64,000 bases of DNA, from the NCBI RefSeq assembly GCF_037975245.1, contig NC_092582.1, positions 5,930,001 through 5,994,000 of the forward strand, written 5' to 3'. The number at the start of each line of letters is the position of its first letter. The stretch's first letter is position 1. Shown one piece after another: positions 28,101 to 43,100 of this stretch. A program made the translations under genes and the position numbers. The notes under the pieces are model-generated. The model was not told the DNA's origin. It was given only the letters and a program-made list of their open reading frames with translations, and searched no databases. The stretch is from Apostichopus japonicus. Its lineage: Eukaryota; Echinodermata; Holothuroidea; Aspidochirotida; Stichopodidae.

Positions 28101-31100
28101 CATAAGTCACACACAATCATCTTCTTGGCCTTGAACTTAAGTCACACACATTCATCTTCTTGGCAATGAACATAAGTCACACACAATCATCTTCTTGGCA
28201 ATGAACATAAGTCACACACAATCATCTTCTTGGCCTTGAACTTAAGTCACACACAATCATCTTCTTGGCAATGAACATAAGTCACACACAATCATCTTCT
28301 TGGCAATGAACATAAGTCACACACAATCATCTTCTTGGCAATGAACATAAGTCACACACAATCATCATCTTAGCAATGAACATAAGTCACACACAATCAT
28401 CTTCTTGGCAATGAACATAAGTCACACACAATCATCTTCTTGGCAATGAACATAAGTTACAAACAATAATCTTCTTGACAATGAACATAAGTTACAAACA
28501 ATCATCTTCAAGACAGTGAATGTAAGTCACAAACAATCATCTTCTTGGCAATGAACATAAGTCACACACATTCATCTTCTTGGCAATGAACATAAGTCAC
28601 ACACAATCATCTTCTTGGCAATGAACATAAGTCACAAACAATCGTCTTCTTGGCAATGAACATAAGTCACACACAATCATCTTCTTGGCAATGAACATAA
28701 GTCACACACAATCATCTTCTTGGCAATGAACATAAGTCACACACAATCATCTTCTTGGCAATGAACATAAGTCACAAACAATCATCTTCTTGGCAATGAA
28801 CATAAGTCACACACAATCATCTTCTTGACAATGAACATAAGTCACACACAATCATCATCTTGGCAATGAACATAAGTCACACACATTCATCTTCTTGGCA
28901 ATGAACATAAGTTACAAACAATCATCTTTTTGACAATGAACATAAGTTACAAACAATCATCTTCAAGACAGTGAATGTAAGTCACAAACAATCATCTTCT
29001 TGGCAATGAACATAAGTCACACACAATCATCTTCTTGGCAATGAACATAAGTCACACACAATCATCTTCTTGGCAATGAACATAAGTCACAAACAATCAT
29101 CTTCTTGGCAATGAACATAAGTCACACACAATCATCTTCTTGGCAATGAACAAAAGTCACACACAATCATCTTCAAGACAATGAACATAAGTCACACACA
29201 ATCATCTTCTTGGCAATGAACATAAGTCACACACAATCATCTTCTTGGCAATGAACATAAGTCACACACAATCATCATCTTGGCAATGAACATAAGTCAC
29301 ACACATTCATCTTCTTGGCAATGAACATAAGTTACAAACAATCATCTTTTTGACAATGAACATAAGTTACAAACAATCATCTTCAAGACAGTGAATGTAA
29401 GTCACAAACAATCATCTTCTTGGCAATGAACATAAGTCACACACAATCATCTTCTTGGCAATGAACATAAGTCACACACAATCATCTTCTTGGCAATGAA
29501 CATAAGTCACACACAATCATCTTCTTGGCAATGAACATAAGTCACACACAATCATCTTCTTGGCAATGAACAAAAGTCACACACAATCATCTTCAAGACA
29601 ATGAACATAAGTCACACACAATCATCTTCTTGGCAATGAACATAAGTCACACACAATCATCTTCTTGGCAATGAACATAAGTCACACACAATCATCCTTG
29701 ACAATGAACATAAGTCACACACAATCATCTTCTTGGCAATGAACATAAGTCACACACAATCATCTTCTTGGCAATGGACATAAGTCACAAACAATCATCT
29801 TCTTGACAATGAACATAAGTCACACACAATCATCTTCTTGACAATGAACATAAGTCACAAAAAATTGTCTTCTTGACAATAAGAGCCATATGCATGCTAC
29901 AGTTTGTGTTCATCTTGCAAGCATGCAGCAATGATTCAACACATACAGCAATTAACATTTTCAGAGTTTCAATCCTTTTCTCCCTTTGAAATTGCCACTG
30001 TATGATCTCTATGATGTTTGTCCTCAAAAATTAAATTTCTTCTCACATTTTACAGCCACGAATGATTTTTTTCAGAATGTACATTTCACCTAATTCAGAT
30101 ATTGCATTGCTGGTTGACTTACTATACCATATAGTCACCACATTGAATGTGGTCAGGGTGAACTGTTGACCTAAACATGTTAACTGCTTGGCTAAACTAA
30201 ACCATGTAGTCACCATGCTGACTATGCTTGGGTTCCAGATGAACAGCTCATCAAAATGAAACGTTACATGATGCTGGACTAACAGTCATGAAATTCAACA
30301 TGGTCGGGATGAAGTTTTTATATAAATGGCACTGCTTGTAACATGGTCGTTATTCAATGTAGGTCCCTGCTAAAGGGCAGAATTAAGAGAGTTATAGGAT
30401 GGGTCCAGAGAGTAAAATAGACAAACATCAAGATTTGACATGTTGACGGTTTGTTCAGGTAATAAAGTGTAATGCTCTTGAGACTAGACTAACATATTAA
30501 AAAGAGACATATTATACAACTAGAAACCATTATATATATATATATATATATTACTATATCAAGTGCATTGTTAACTATATCCTACACTAGGACAGAAGTT
30601 ACACTCACAAGCGGTCCCCTTAGTCCACGCATCCCCATAAATCCAGACCGACCCCATTCTCCAGGTGGGCCCGGTTCTCCAGGCACTCCTCTTGGTCCTT
30701 GAGGACCCTGAAGTCAAATCAAAGAAAATTTCCATCATTGAAAACGGGGAAACATTAGTTCCATTGGAGTTCGAGTCACTCCAAGATTAATGTATGTCGT
30801 CCAGTAACAGAGTTGTTGACAATTGACAATTAATAATCATGGACGTTAAATATGAATCTAAGAGACTGACTTCGGTCAGCTTGCGGCTTTGATAAGCCAA
30901 TGAAGCTTCTTTGCAAATTTCTGCTTGCAGGAGGATCTAAAATTCATACAATACATACATACATACATACATTTATGCCTTACAAGAGAAGTCACATATC
31001 AGACAGAAAAACTGCACTAAAATGTGTTGAAACTTGATAATGATTGAAGGATAATAACGGGTCAGCAGAAATTGACTGAACCTATAAATGAATTCTATTT

Positions 31101-34100
31101 ATCCCGAGTCAGAGTGACACGATGACTCAATCAATAATTTGTATACTGTGACATGTGGACGGGAAAGAAACTTAGACAAGTTTTGACAAATCATTCTAAA
31201 TATTAACGGTCAAAACAATAACCAGTACTATGTTTGAGTGGATAAAGGCAGTGGTATTAGAAGTAATGAAACCTAGCATCTGAGCGGTCGTGGGTTCAAG
31301 CCTTGGCCGGCTAAATTGGGATGGTTTATTCATCCACCAGGAGATATCCATGGTTCAGCTCCCAACTATAATGGACTTCCAAACTGCTGTAATGAACTGT
31401 CAATTGACTTGGAAGTCTATTCAAGTAATAAGGCACTCCTCTTCTCCTACATGCAGATGTGGCTACTTAAAGTAACCGCCTTCTAGGGCAATAATATTGC
31501 TTGACCAAATCTGATCATATTTTCCACAGGGATATAGGTCGCAACAATAACCCAGAAATCTGACAATGTGTGCTATGTGTTATAGGTCACAACAACTAGA
31601 ATAAATGTTACTATACATTTGAAATGTCATTGCTCAGTCACAACAATATGCTTTGTCATACTTTAAATATTGACATTACAGTTTTAACATTTCATGTCAT
31701 ATACTGAAAAACTCATTTTCACTTACCCGTTCGCCCCGCGGTCCCATAACTCCCAAATTGCCTGGTGGACCCTACACAAATTAAAGTGAAAATTCTCTCA
31801 TAGGAAAAGCCACTATTAAACGTGACCAATAAACACACACAGCTTTAGCAACACAGACATGTTGATAGGATAAGAGGCCAGCTGATTGGATGATGAAAAA
31901 CAAGATCTATTGGAATACTGAGGATGCAAAACTCAACAGATCGAAAGTTTTTAATAATAGTCAGAACGGAGTGTAAAGATTTGTTATAGATGATCAGATC
32001 ATACTTCCTGCCATGTTTACAAGCTTGATATTTTTCATAATTTTTATCAAGACCAGGCACCAAGTTTTACTCTTTCTCTCCCCCACCTCTCTCTCTCTCT
32101 CTCTTAGAACAATGCAAATAATCAGAAACCGAGGAATTACATTTCTGACGAAGACATTCATTTTGATGAGTAAATATATTGATTACATTAAATTTCTTTA
32201 TATTTAGTAACAGCAGTAACCAAACATTAAAAGCACACCAAAAATGTTTAGCATGTTTCCTTCTTTTGACTTCATCATGACTTTGTTTCCATGGGAACTC
32301 TCATAGTTTTTATAGTTTAATTCTCATAGGACTGCACATACAACAAATTATACATATTGTGATCTCTCTCATCCTCCCAGAATCCCACATTCTCCTTATT
32401 TGTGTAGATTCATTTCTATGGATCCACGATGTCTCAAACTTCCTCCCTGCACAATCTGTGACTGCCTTCTCTATCTTATGACTTTCAGTCTAGGACCCCC
32501 GTCACACATACATTTTTTCAGACATAACCATGGTCCGACCATGGTACGGTTTGCGTGTGACGGCTCTCTACTATGGTCTGACGATCGTCCAACCATCGTC
32601 CTCTAAAGATGGTAATAAGCATCGTTAGCCCCAAGTTAACCATGGTCCGACCATCGTTAGCAAGAAGAACCATGCGTGTGACCACAATTGCGTTGTCCGA
32701 CTTTGCATTTTTTTTAGCGTTAAAACTGGCATCATCTACTACTTACAACTAAAAAACCTGCGAAACATCGTCAAAACCGTGAACCTTGACATACCCAATG
32801 CAACTGCGCATGATAGCTTTGCAAAAGCATAGTTAACTCACTGATGCATGTGTCCACGAATAACGATCGTCTGAATATAGTACAAAGTCCTGTGACCGCT
32901 ACCGTAGTTAGTTTGATATGGTCGGACTATAGTTAAGAAACGATGGTCGGAAGATGCAATTTTAAATGTGTGACAATGGTCTAGATTAATTTCCCCTAGT
33001 CTAGAAGACACTTGTGTTTTGAGACTTTACTACCACTGTATCTCTACCTGGGGTCCAGGTATGCCAGGGAGGCCCTCTCTTCCTGATGGCCCTCGGACAC
33101 CCATACGCCCTCGTACATTGCTTGGACGCCCTGGCTGTCCTTTTTCTCCCTGCGAATAAGAGAGAAGACAGTCAGCGTTCAATGTTAGAGAAAGCAAAAA
33201 ATAAAGACACTATAGAGTTAAAAGGAGAACAATGTAACTATTGGTTATTCTCTAATTTACAATTGCTGGGTGACCACACCTGCTGTTAATTGTCAGTATC
33301 AGCATAAGCTGTGTTCACCTTTTTGTTTTAAACTTTCAACAAAACTCCTCTGTGACATTTTATTAAACTTTAGATTTCTTGATGTTGTGCCCAATTTGTC
33401 AGGGTCACTGACATCATGTGTATGGGTTGTGCTTATTTAATTAAGTAAATTAAATTGGCAGGCAATTAATTAACTAGAACAAGAATGAAGAACTTACATC
33501 TGGTCCTGGTTCTCCGTCATCCCCCACTGGCCCTCTTATTCCACGCTTACCCTGAGGAATAAGAAAGGAACCACACCAAGAAAAATTTGTCGCAGGTAAG
33601 AAATACATAATTTGTTAATTTGTTTACTTCGTAATATTAGTACTCATTAAGGGGCATGTATAATTAACCATCTATAAGATTCACCAATGGTATTTATTTA
33701 GTAAAAATTTGTTTACAAGTTTCACATTCTGGCAACTGGTCACCTGAAATGACCACTACCAGCAACAGCTGCCTTGACCTCCTACATACCAAGAATGAAC
33801 TTCAAGCAAGCATGGACATGGTGAGTTACAGTGCGCTTGCCCACCATTAGGATCGCATACACACACATGCACGCACACATACCAATACAAATGCATGGAC
33901 AGACATACAAATGCACATACCAATACAAATGCATGCATATACCATACAAATGCATGGACAGACATACAAATGCACATACCAATACAAATGCATGCATATA
34001 CCATACAAATGCATGGACAGACATACAAATGCATGGACAGACATACAAATGCACATACCAATACAAATGCATGCATATACCATACAAATGCATGGACAGA

Positions 34101-37100
34101 CATACAAATGCACATACCAATACAAATGCATGCATATACCATACAAATGCATGGACAGACATACAAATGCACAAACTCATACAAGTGATATCAATGTCTC
34201 ATCTATCCCCTTTTTGCCCTCAGCAAGGAGTCATACAAAAATACCACAGCACTTATGTTAATCACATATGAGAGAAAGAACGTGATAAACAGTGAGTTAA
34301 ATTATGCCAAGATGTGCAAGATTTGTCCAGAAAACAATGACTACTTCACTGGCATAATCATTTGATGCATGTCTGACACACATTCATAAAGCGCATCTCA
34401 TTTGATAGTGCTACAGTCTGCTTTCAAACCCGATTACAGAACAGCTTCTCTGAGAAGCGATACCAGAACATTTTGTTCTAAAAATAACATTGTTTTTATA
34501 TACATTGATTACTTCCTACTTTCCCATGGTGATCTGATCTTATCAAACAAATTGGAACTTAAGGAGATTATTTTGATAGACCATATGATCTCCGATCCGG
34601 GCCGAGAGAAAGTATGAGATTATCCAAAATCGGAGACACTCATTCACGGAATATAATTTCATTATTTGAAGGTCCACTTAACCTTCCGACTCACCCTGTT
34701 GCCTTTTTCACCTTTGGTGCCTGGCTTGCCTCTGCCTCCACGTTTGCCCTGCGGACAGAAATATCACCAAAACCGTGGTCTGACAGCCAGCTCGTTATCA
34801 AACTTGATAAGGAAGAGACTCTCGGGGCACATTCTTTGTATGTTCAGTTGATGCTTATGTCATGGCTACAACTATCCCCTGAGGTGTTCAAGTTGTGTGC
34901 AGGAAAAGAGATAACTTAATTGGTCCAATGTAGAACCACTATACCCCCTGAGGTGCTCAAGCAGCAGTAACTGAAATCACTTAATTGGCCAAGTGAAGAC
35001 TCACTCCTGCTTGCTAGCTAGCTTATAGCAAGCATCTTGAGAACAAGCACAGGTCCCACAACACTAACACTTAGTCCTGGAGAAGGGGCATAAATTCTTA
35101 GCAAGATATTCAAATGTTGTCCCTCCCAGCCTCCAAGTTACCTGCCATATTCTACTGGACTGTACCACTTGAGAATGTACTGTTACATGGAGCCTCACGC
35201 AGTTTGCATCAGAATATTCTTTTGCCCATCATTAAGTCTATCTTCTCGAGAGGCTTAATACTGATAAAGTTTGCATTTGGGAATACATTGGTTGTAGTCC
35301 AGAAGCACAATATCAACTTGTCCAGCCCATTACACAAGGTAGCAATAATTTATAATGAAGTCTACCTATGTAAAGGTTTCCTCCAAAAACCTATATAAGA
35401 AATAGTTATACTAACATGGCATTTCACTATTGTTATACACACATACACACGAATAGCTCTGTGTTTACATTCAGACTGAGGACACCATTTTTTTGTCCAT
35501 TGTTTAAATCCATGTACCCATAACAATAGAATTCTTGCGAGGACGTGCGGATTCTTTAGAAATCACATCTAAGGACCTGGAATTCATTTGTTCAAGTTGT
35601 CAGTCAGAATACAAACAAACGCACACACACAAGAACGAGATTACTGATGCACGAGGAGTAGAATGGTGACCTACCTGTGGACCAGTTGGTCCCCTCAAGC
35701 CTCTGATTCCAACTTCTCCTGGTTGACCTGGTATACCTGGAGCACCTGGCTCACCCTTGGGGCCAATGGGGGCCGCTCCCATCTAATTTAAAAAGAAAAG
35801 TTCAAAGAATGTGGAAAGTAACTTCACACGAAAATGAACAAGGTAAATATCCACCTCATCCATTTCAAGATACCGGTGCTGTGGCCGAGTGGATAAAGGC
35901 GGTAGCATTTGAAGCAATGCGGCTTAGCAAATCTGGAGGTTCCAGGTTCGATACCCGGCCGGGACATAGTAAGGTGGGTGTTTCATCCAAGAGCAATCTA
36001 CCATTTTTCTCATCTGAAATGACATTCTAAATTGAAAAGATTCAAAATTTGAGTTAAAATGTTGAATTGGGAGCCACCTGACGTTTCAGTCGTAATCCAT
36101 AAGCTCTCGTGGGTTTCTCCAACATTTGTGGTCGCTTAAGCGTCGTAAGAAAACTGCTAATGACTAAGAAAGACTGGTATTTACTGGTTCTAAGAGCAAG
36201 ATGTATCCTCTTGTATTAAGTTGATTTCTTGGCCGTCATCCAATAAAACAAGAAAGTAGTTCCTTAAAATGATGGGCACATGACACCACATTTCCTGATT
36301 CGATGAATTGGCCAGGTGAGCACTGAAAGATTATTAGGGATGTCTTCATGTATTGGAATCTCTATAAATCCCATATAACCTGTAAATAAAATGTTTATAG
36401 ACAATACCTCAGGATCATTATCATAATTTTTAAACTCCACTGGCCACTGTGATAAAGGAAACATTTATTTATACATGGATGTAATATCACCAGTAAATAC
36501 TTACATCACCTTTTCTTCCTTGTTCTCCTTTAGGTCCAGGGGGTCCAGCTGGACCTCTCTCACCGGGTGGTCCTTGTTCTCCGGGCTCTCCGGGGGGTCC
36601 AGTGGTAATGTTCTAGGAAAGACAAGACGTCGGCTGAGAATCACCTTATTAACAGGGTCATCGTAACTAGTAGCAACAAAACTACTTCCCAAATTCACAT
36701 TTGCTGCAGCCGTTTCTAATTTCTTGGCTTCGTAAGGCAATATTCTTTTTGCATATTCTACGAGATTTAGCCACGAAGGTCTGATCTTAGACCAGGGCTT
36801 CTCGGTAGGTGGATACCGGGCCATATCCAGCCCCGAGGAAAGCTCAATCCAGTCTACAGAAAGAAAATACTCTTGCACTGAAAGTCACACTAGGCACGCA
36901 ACCAACTTTATCATCACTTCAGGCTTCAAAGTCACACTACATATAAAGTAAACTGACATACACGTTGAATACGTGCAAACGGATTGGGTTCTAATCTCTG
37001 CTTGTGGAAAAACCCTGAAAAGAGGATCTTGGAGGGAAGGGGGGGGGGAGTCGGGAGTGGAGAACCAGGCCGTCTAATTGGCCTCTACCGATACTCACGG

Positions 37101-40100
37101 CATAAACGCTGTGCATTCCTTGCAGCAGAAAAATGACGGTCTCTTCGTCATCGTTCATCAGGAGAAGCTCGATGAAATCATCCGGTAGTCCAGGAAAACC
37201 ATGGATGAGGATCGGATGCCTGGTCTGAAACAAGCAGCAATATGAAAGTCATTGAGTGTCTGTGAAGAGTTAAATGTCAGTCAGTCTGATATCTGTGGAA
37301 ATTCAGTAAATCGCTACAATTCAATACCTGATATTAGGACTTATCTTTTCTATGTTCCTGGAAGCTGCTATCAGAGAGTGTCATGGCTTTGTAAATGTAG
37401 GAGAAGGGGGAGGGGAGGGGAGGGGCAATTGTGATGCCAGGAAGTTCGGTAGTGTGGCCAACATGTCAATTAACTATCCAGTGAGCACTTCCGCAAATCT
37501 TTAGAAACCACTTTACTTTGTAATTAAATTGTGGATTTCTATGGAGTTTATTACTTCATGTATAAACACATAGATTCAACAGAACATAAATTGTAAATAA
37601 CATAAATTTTATATACACAAGGTGCAAGGAAGTGCACACAAACCCGACAGGTGCTTGAAGATGTGCACTCCCGTATGCAATACACAAAAACACATCAAGA
37701 AATATGAACAACTACGAAGACTAGCAGAAAAGAGACAGCTAGGTTTAAACCACAAAGTAGATCAATTTGGATATGTCTGCTGTGTCTGTTAGGATCATTC
37801 ATGTCTAATTCCTCATGGTTTTGCTTTCATGGAATCATTCTTGTTTATCCTCATAGTCTCTATGGTAATATTTTCTGGGGTATAATACAGACACACCCAA
37901 TTACCTCCCGTGTTGTAAAACGTACATGTACCTATAAAATAAAGCCCTGGGAATGTTTCTATCAAAATTAATATAAACCAGTCTTCCCTATTGTGTGCCC
38001 CATGTCTATTTAGCCTGACCACCATTTTGTTTTGAAACCTTTTCAATTACAAAACATTTTCCCTGGTCATCATCAAGGTCTTCCAAATTTGTTTACGTAA
38101 TTGCTAAAGATGTGTCTATAAACAGATATGTTTGTGTTCTGTCAAAACTTAATAAACTTAGATAAGAAAAAGAGGATGGGAGGGAGAATTATTCTACCAG
38201 CGAACCGATCTTCACATTTCTCATGAAATAAATTTGCAACACGCTGTCAGATGTGCTGCTACCGAGTTAACCCTGCTAACCCTTCACTTCCAAAGTGTTC
38301 AAAAGTACATAATTTACAACCTCACACAGACAGTGGTGGGAACTCACAAAATTCCAACTAGGGGTACAAATATAGCTAATCTGTCACAAACTATCAAACA
38401 AGGAAGAATCTGATTAGGGGCAACAGTTGGTAAGGTGTCACGTTGGTAATAACTTTCAGGTTCAAAATTAATGTTTTTCATATCTACAAATTACCCTGAA
38501 GGAGACATATATTAGTAGTTAAGGAAATTTGATAGTATCACCCTACAAGTCCTTCTCAATATAGAGAAACTAATTATTAAGACTGTAAAAGCTATTATAA
38601 GGCCTTCCATCAATTTTCAGGGTTAATTTCTTCTTCTTTTTTTTTTTTTTTTTGGAGGGGGGGGGGGGGTTGGAGTAGTTGAAAGAATGGTTTAGTTGTT
38701 GACTGAGCTTTTGCTTAACAATTACAATTGATGTTGCATCAATATCAAACTTCACATAGGGCAGTGCAAATAGGACCTTCATATCATCAGGCAATATTTT
38801 ATGATGTATTTACAAACTACATTTAAGCACGTTAGTAACAGTGGACTCGTAATAAAATGTGATAAATTCGATAATCGAAATGTCATCATCATTCTGGAAG
38901 AAAATCAGATAAGATCCAGACGTCGTCGTAGTTCTGTAGTTTGTGATTATTGTTCGTGATTATATATTTGTGACCTGCGTGATAGTGACCCATGTGACAG
39001 GCTCATTTTTGATGACTTTAGGCAGATTTTGCTGAGCTGATATATGTTATACCTAGCATTTAATATCAAATAGATCCAAATGTTGAAAATATTAGGTTTG
39101 CTTTGTTACTGTCACACTGCATTTATTGAGGATTGCCTCATTAATTATTTCCCTCATTTTGGTTTCAATTTACAACCCTGAAAGCAGAAGCTCTAGAGGG
39201 TAGAGAAAAGCATTCCATACCGGAGGAGCGTAAGGAGGTACACAGGGGTAGAAGTCATCGCAGTTGATGTCTGACTTATCGCCTGGCACGAAATACATAT
39301 GCTGAATAAGACCCTATGGAAAAGAAGAGAAAAACACAGTTTCAAAATTGGTAAACATTTTAATGTTCAAACAAAAATAATTGCTAAGTTTTATTATTAT
39401 TATTATTAGTATATGGGAACTGATGATGGAGGGGTACGCATTTTCTAAATAGCTAGGGTTGAAGCTTGGAAATATAATGAAGGTTGAATAAAATGTCCAG
39501 CACAGTAGACCTACTAGTAGTTGGTATGCTAAGGCAAGGAATATAACAAGGGTACGGTGGGGGGGGGGGGGTGGTTCTCCTCCCTAATGAACATTGCTCA
39601 GAGCATTTATAGCCAACCACTGCTTTCTGTTGATGAGGTGTTAATTGTTACTCTTAATTAATGTAAGAGCAACAACATGCAACATCATGCTCATAGCATC
39701 AATCCTCCAACCTAACTTCTTTCTTTCTTGAAAATAAATTTCATCGTAAAAAAAATGTCTGCTAACATGGAAATTATCACAGGCTCCTTTCTTTACTTTT
39801 TACCATCATTGTTATTTAAAAAATCAACAAAGCTTGGGGAAATTTGGTGACAATGTCCTTCACCCCATTTTATATAAAGTATGGTTCAATATATAGTATA
39901 TAAATGAAAAGAATGCTGCCATAGCAATGTTGAAAAGCATGTATGACATTTGACCAAGAAATTCCAAGACTTACTTTGGTTAAGATATTTATGAGCAACC
40001 AACTTACATTATCTCCTGTCTCCTCACAACATATGCACCCTTGTTCTTCCGTGTCTAGAGTGACCTGGTGACCTTTGACCTGGTGACCTTTGATACTGAC

Positions 40101-43100
40101 CCTCCCCCCATTGATGACTGCTCACCTCCAGTCAACCTACCCTCCTCCTCATCCTACCACCCAAATTTGACCCCAAGAGCACTAGACTGTGATGACAATA
40201 TCGTCTTACATCATAGGGCTCCACGCCCTGCAGACCTTCCATGGGGCCTCCGATCTTCAGATAACCGCTAGATTTTAACTGTAATTTTTTATCGAATGAC
40301 ATGGTGCCGATGTGTTTGCAATCTGAGTACAGAGTGATATGAGATGCGTTGACTGCTACCCTCAATTTGTGCCAGTTATTGTCACCGAATTCTTCGGAAT
40401 AAAATCTGAAATAGAAACACAGGCGGTTATCACAAGATACTGCGTCTCCGGGGAACGAGACCTGATAATGTTTTGATTGGTAATAACCTGTCTTTTATTA
40501 CTGGATTAACCTACATGTAACCTAAGATGGCCGTCTACTACATATAGCTCATGGGTTCAAAGGTCATCACTTCTGGACCCAAATATTAGCACGCAATAAA
40601 ATCTGCTGACTTAAGATTTTACATCCCAAAGTACATTTCTGTGGGTTCTCTCTCTCTCCATATTATTCATAAATATTTAGGGACGTATCTTCACTTAACA
40701 AGATTTTGCTGTTACCCAGAGCAATTGCTTTGAGGGTGGGCAGTGAAAACCACATTGAAATTGGAGCAGGAGTGACCCTTGCTTGACATTTTAACATCTC
40801 TGTAGGCAAATACTGATGATATTTAAGTGATTCTGGTTTCAATATATCATAACTTAGCTTAATACACCAGTGTTCATATTTTTATAATTTGACACTGGGA
40901 TGTTGGTTAAAAATATCAAATGTGACAAACAGTACCTGGCATGAAGAACATCACCAGAAATGACAAATGATGTTTGTGATTCCATGCCACCCATCCAAAA
41001 TGAGAATATTTATTGTAACACTACTGCACAAGATTTTGGAGTGTTTGACCCTAATTTCTGACTTGAAGTGATCAGCAAGTGATCTTGCACTGATGCAGGC
41101 CTAAACACACAGAGTTCCTCAGTAACAAAATGGAGACAAGATCAAGACCATGTTTCCACACACACACACACATATGAGCAACCAGGGGCACCGAAAATTC
41201 CAATACATATTTTCTAAAACAGCTACTCCTCATTTGTCAATTATGAGTCATATCTTATTTCTCTGCTTTTGTCTATTAATATTTCTTTTGGAGTAAACAT
41301 GGACTTTCTTTATTATATATTCATATATATACATAATTGAAATCGTGGTGAGTCGGAAAAGCAAGAACAGTGAAAAAACTTCCAGCCTCCACCGGGATTC
41401 GAACCCGGCCTCCCGCTTTAGATGCAGACACCCTAACCACTAGGCTATGGATGCTGATTGTATGTCCAGAGCTTTGAAACCGGTAAGGAAGGTCATAATT
41501 CCACTGTAGGCGTTTGTCACCTGTATCAAAAAATACTAGTTCTGTTTTGGTGACATATTTGCCTTACTCTAGAGATCAAACATGATGCTAACCAACTCGA
41601 AAATCATTTGTGATTCCTAAAGCTGGATCTCGAAAGAGATACTTTGAACAGACTTTGATATGTATATATAGCATTTACTCCCTTGGCTTTAGCCAGTTGA
41701 GCCAACAATACTAACTACACAAACAAATCCGATGCCCTGTACAGCTGCCTTTCTGTACCTCCTACCTTGCTTCTCCATCCGGGAGTAGCAACTATACCTT
41801 CTCCAATTCCCTGAGCTGCTCTCGATCTGACTCGAAGCTGGGTAAAAGTATCAAAACAAATCGTAGAACATCCGACTCCCTGTTCTTCACGAACACCAAC
41901 TTATTAAATTACTATCCAACAAAAGCGAGTTAATACGAGCTGAATTTAGTTGCCACCTTCCTAATTTTTTATCATTCAGTTTGGATTCGATAATAAAACC
42001 CACTCATTTGACCCTCTCACTTGGGTACAAATATTGTTAGACTAGAAGAGTTGGAGGTATGACGTCCTGCTGAGCTACCATAGTCTCTCAATCAACCGGT
42101 AGTAGAAGGTATTAAGTATTGTGGTCATTACGCAGCAATCGGATTCAATCATTCTACGAAGAGATGATGGGAACCACGACTATCCCAGGGTGCAGTTCTG
42201 ATATATCAGTTTAGAGATGCCAGAGATGGTTTCCCTGGATGCTATAGCGTTACCCTAAAACTCTGGATTTTCTCCAAAATACCAGACTGTGTTTTTTATC
42301 TTCCGTGATCATCCAAATTTTGATATCATTCCAACAAATTTAAAATAAATATAGAGGGAAAAGATTTTTTTATTTTATTTATTTTTTAAAATTTTTTTAT
42401 TGTCGTTCCAGCTACTCCAATTTGACTACAGGAAAAGCAAATTGTCATTTTAAGTAAGTTCTGGTTTAACATTGAGATTTTTTGTATTATTTTTATATAT
42501 AGGAGTATTTTAACTTCAAAATTGGATATCATTTTGCATGTTTGTACCCCTTCAAATTAGTCAATTTCTCCAACAAAGAGGAGGAAGCCCTCAACAAAGA
42601 CCCCTTCCCCTAGGTAAAATAAACCACATGGATACTGAGTTTGCAAGTATCCATGCATCAGGTTGGTTTCATACTTTCTGAGGAAGAAAATAAACCGTAT
42701 GGCCAGTTGGCTCTGTGATTCCTTCCCATACAATGTCCTCAAAATTCAGTATATAAACTACATGGGACTAATGTAGAGCAGGTGAGATAAATTTGTCCAA
42801 GAATTAAGTAAGAACCAGAAATGATCAGAGATTTCCAGCTCTTATTTGTATAGCACCCCCTTTGTGGGCATTAACCATTTCATTCCCAGGTAGGATTTGA
42901 CAGTTACAGAATTTTTACACCAAAAATATTTCAATATCCAGAATAAATAGTCCTTCCTATGTAAAACACATAGATGTGAGACACATAGATGAATGAATAA
43001 AGTGACTTTTTTATGTTAATGAATGAGGGTTTAATACATGACATTGTTTAAAACACTGCGAAATATTTTCACAAAGCAAGAGTCATCTAGTATAAATCAC

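Noticed and set aside
16246-29885. Regular spaced repeats considered as CRISPR-like arrays
   Set aside because: The units are contiguous tandem repeats with no unique spacers, in a eukaryotic gene.
33756-34271. Several overlapping open frames of 97-146 codons on both strands rich in His, Met and Cys
   Set aside because: They are translations of the 59-bp tandem repeat; openness in several frames at once is a property of the repeat, not coding.
37099-37224. Exon 5 ending at the consensus GTGAGT as the main model
   Set aside because: It breaks the frame and stops in exon 6; the GTAGAG donor 10 nt later restores it.
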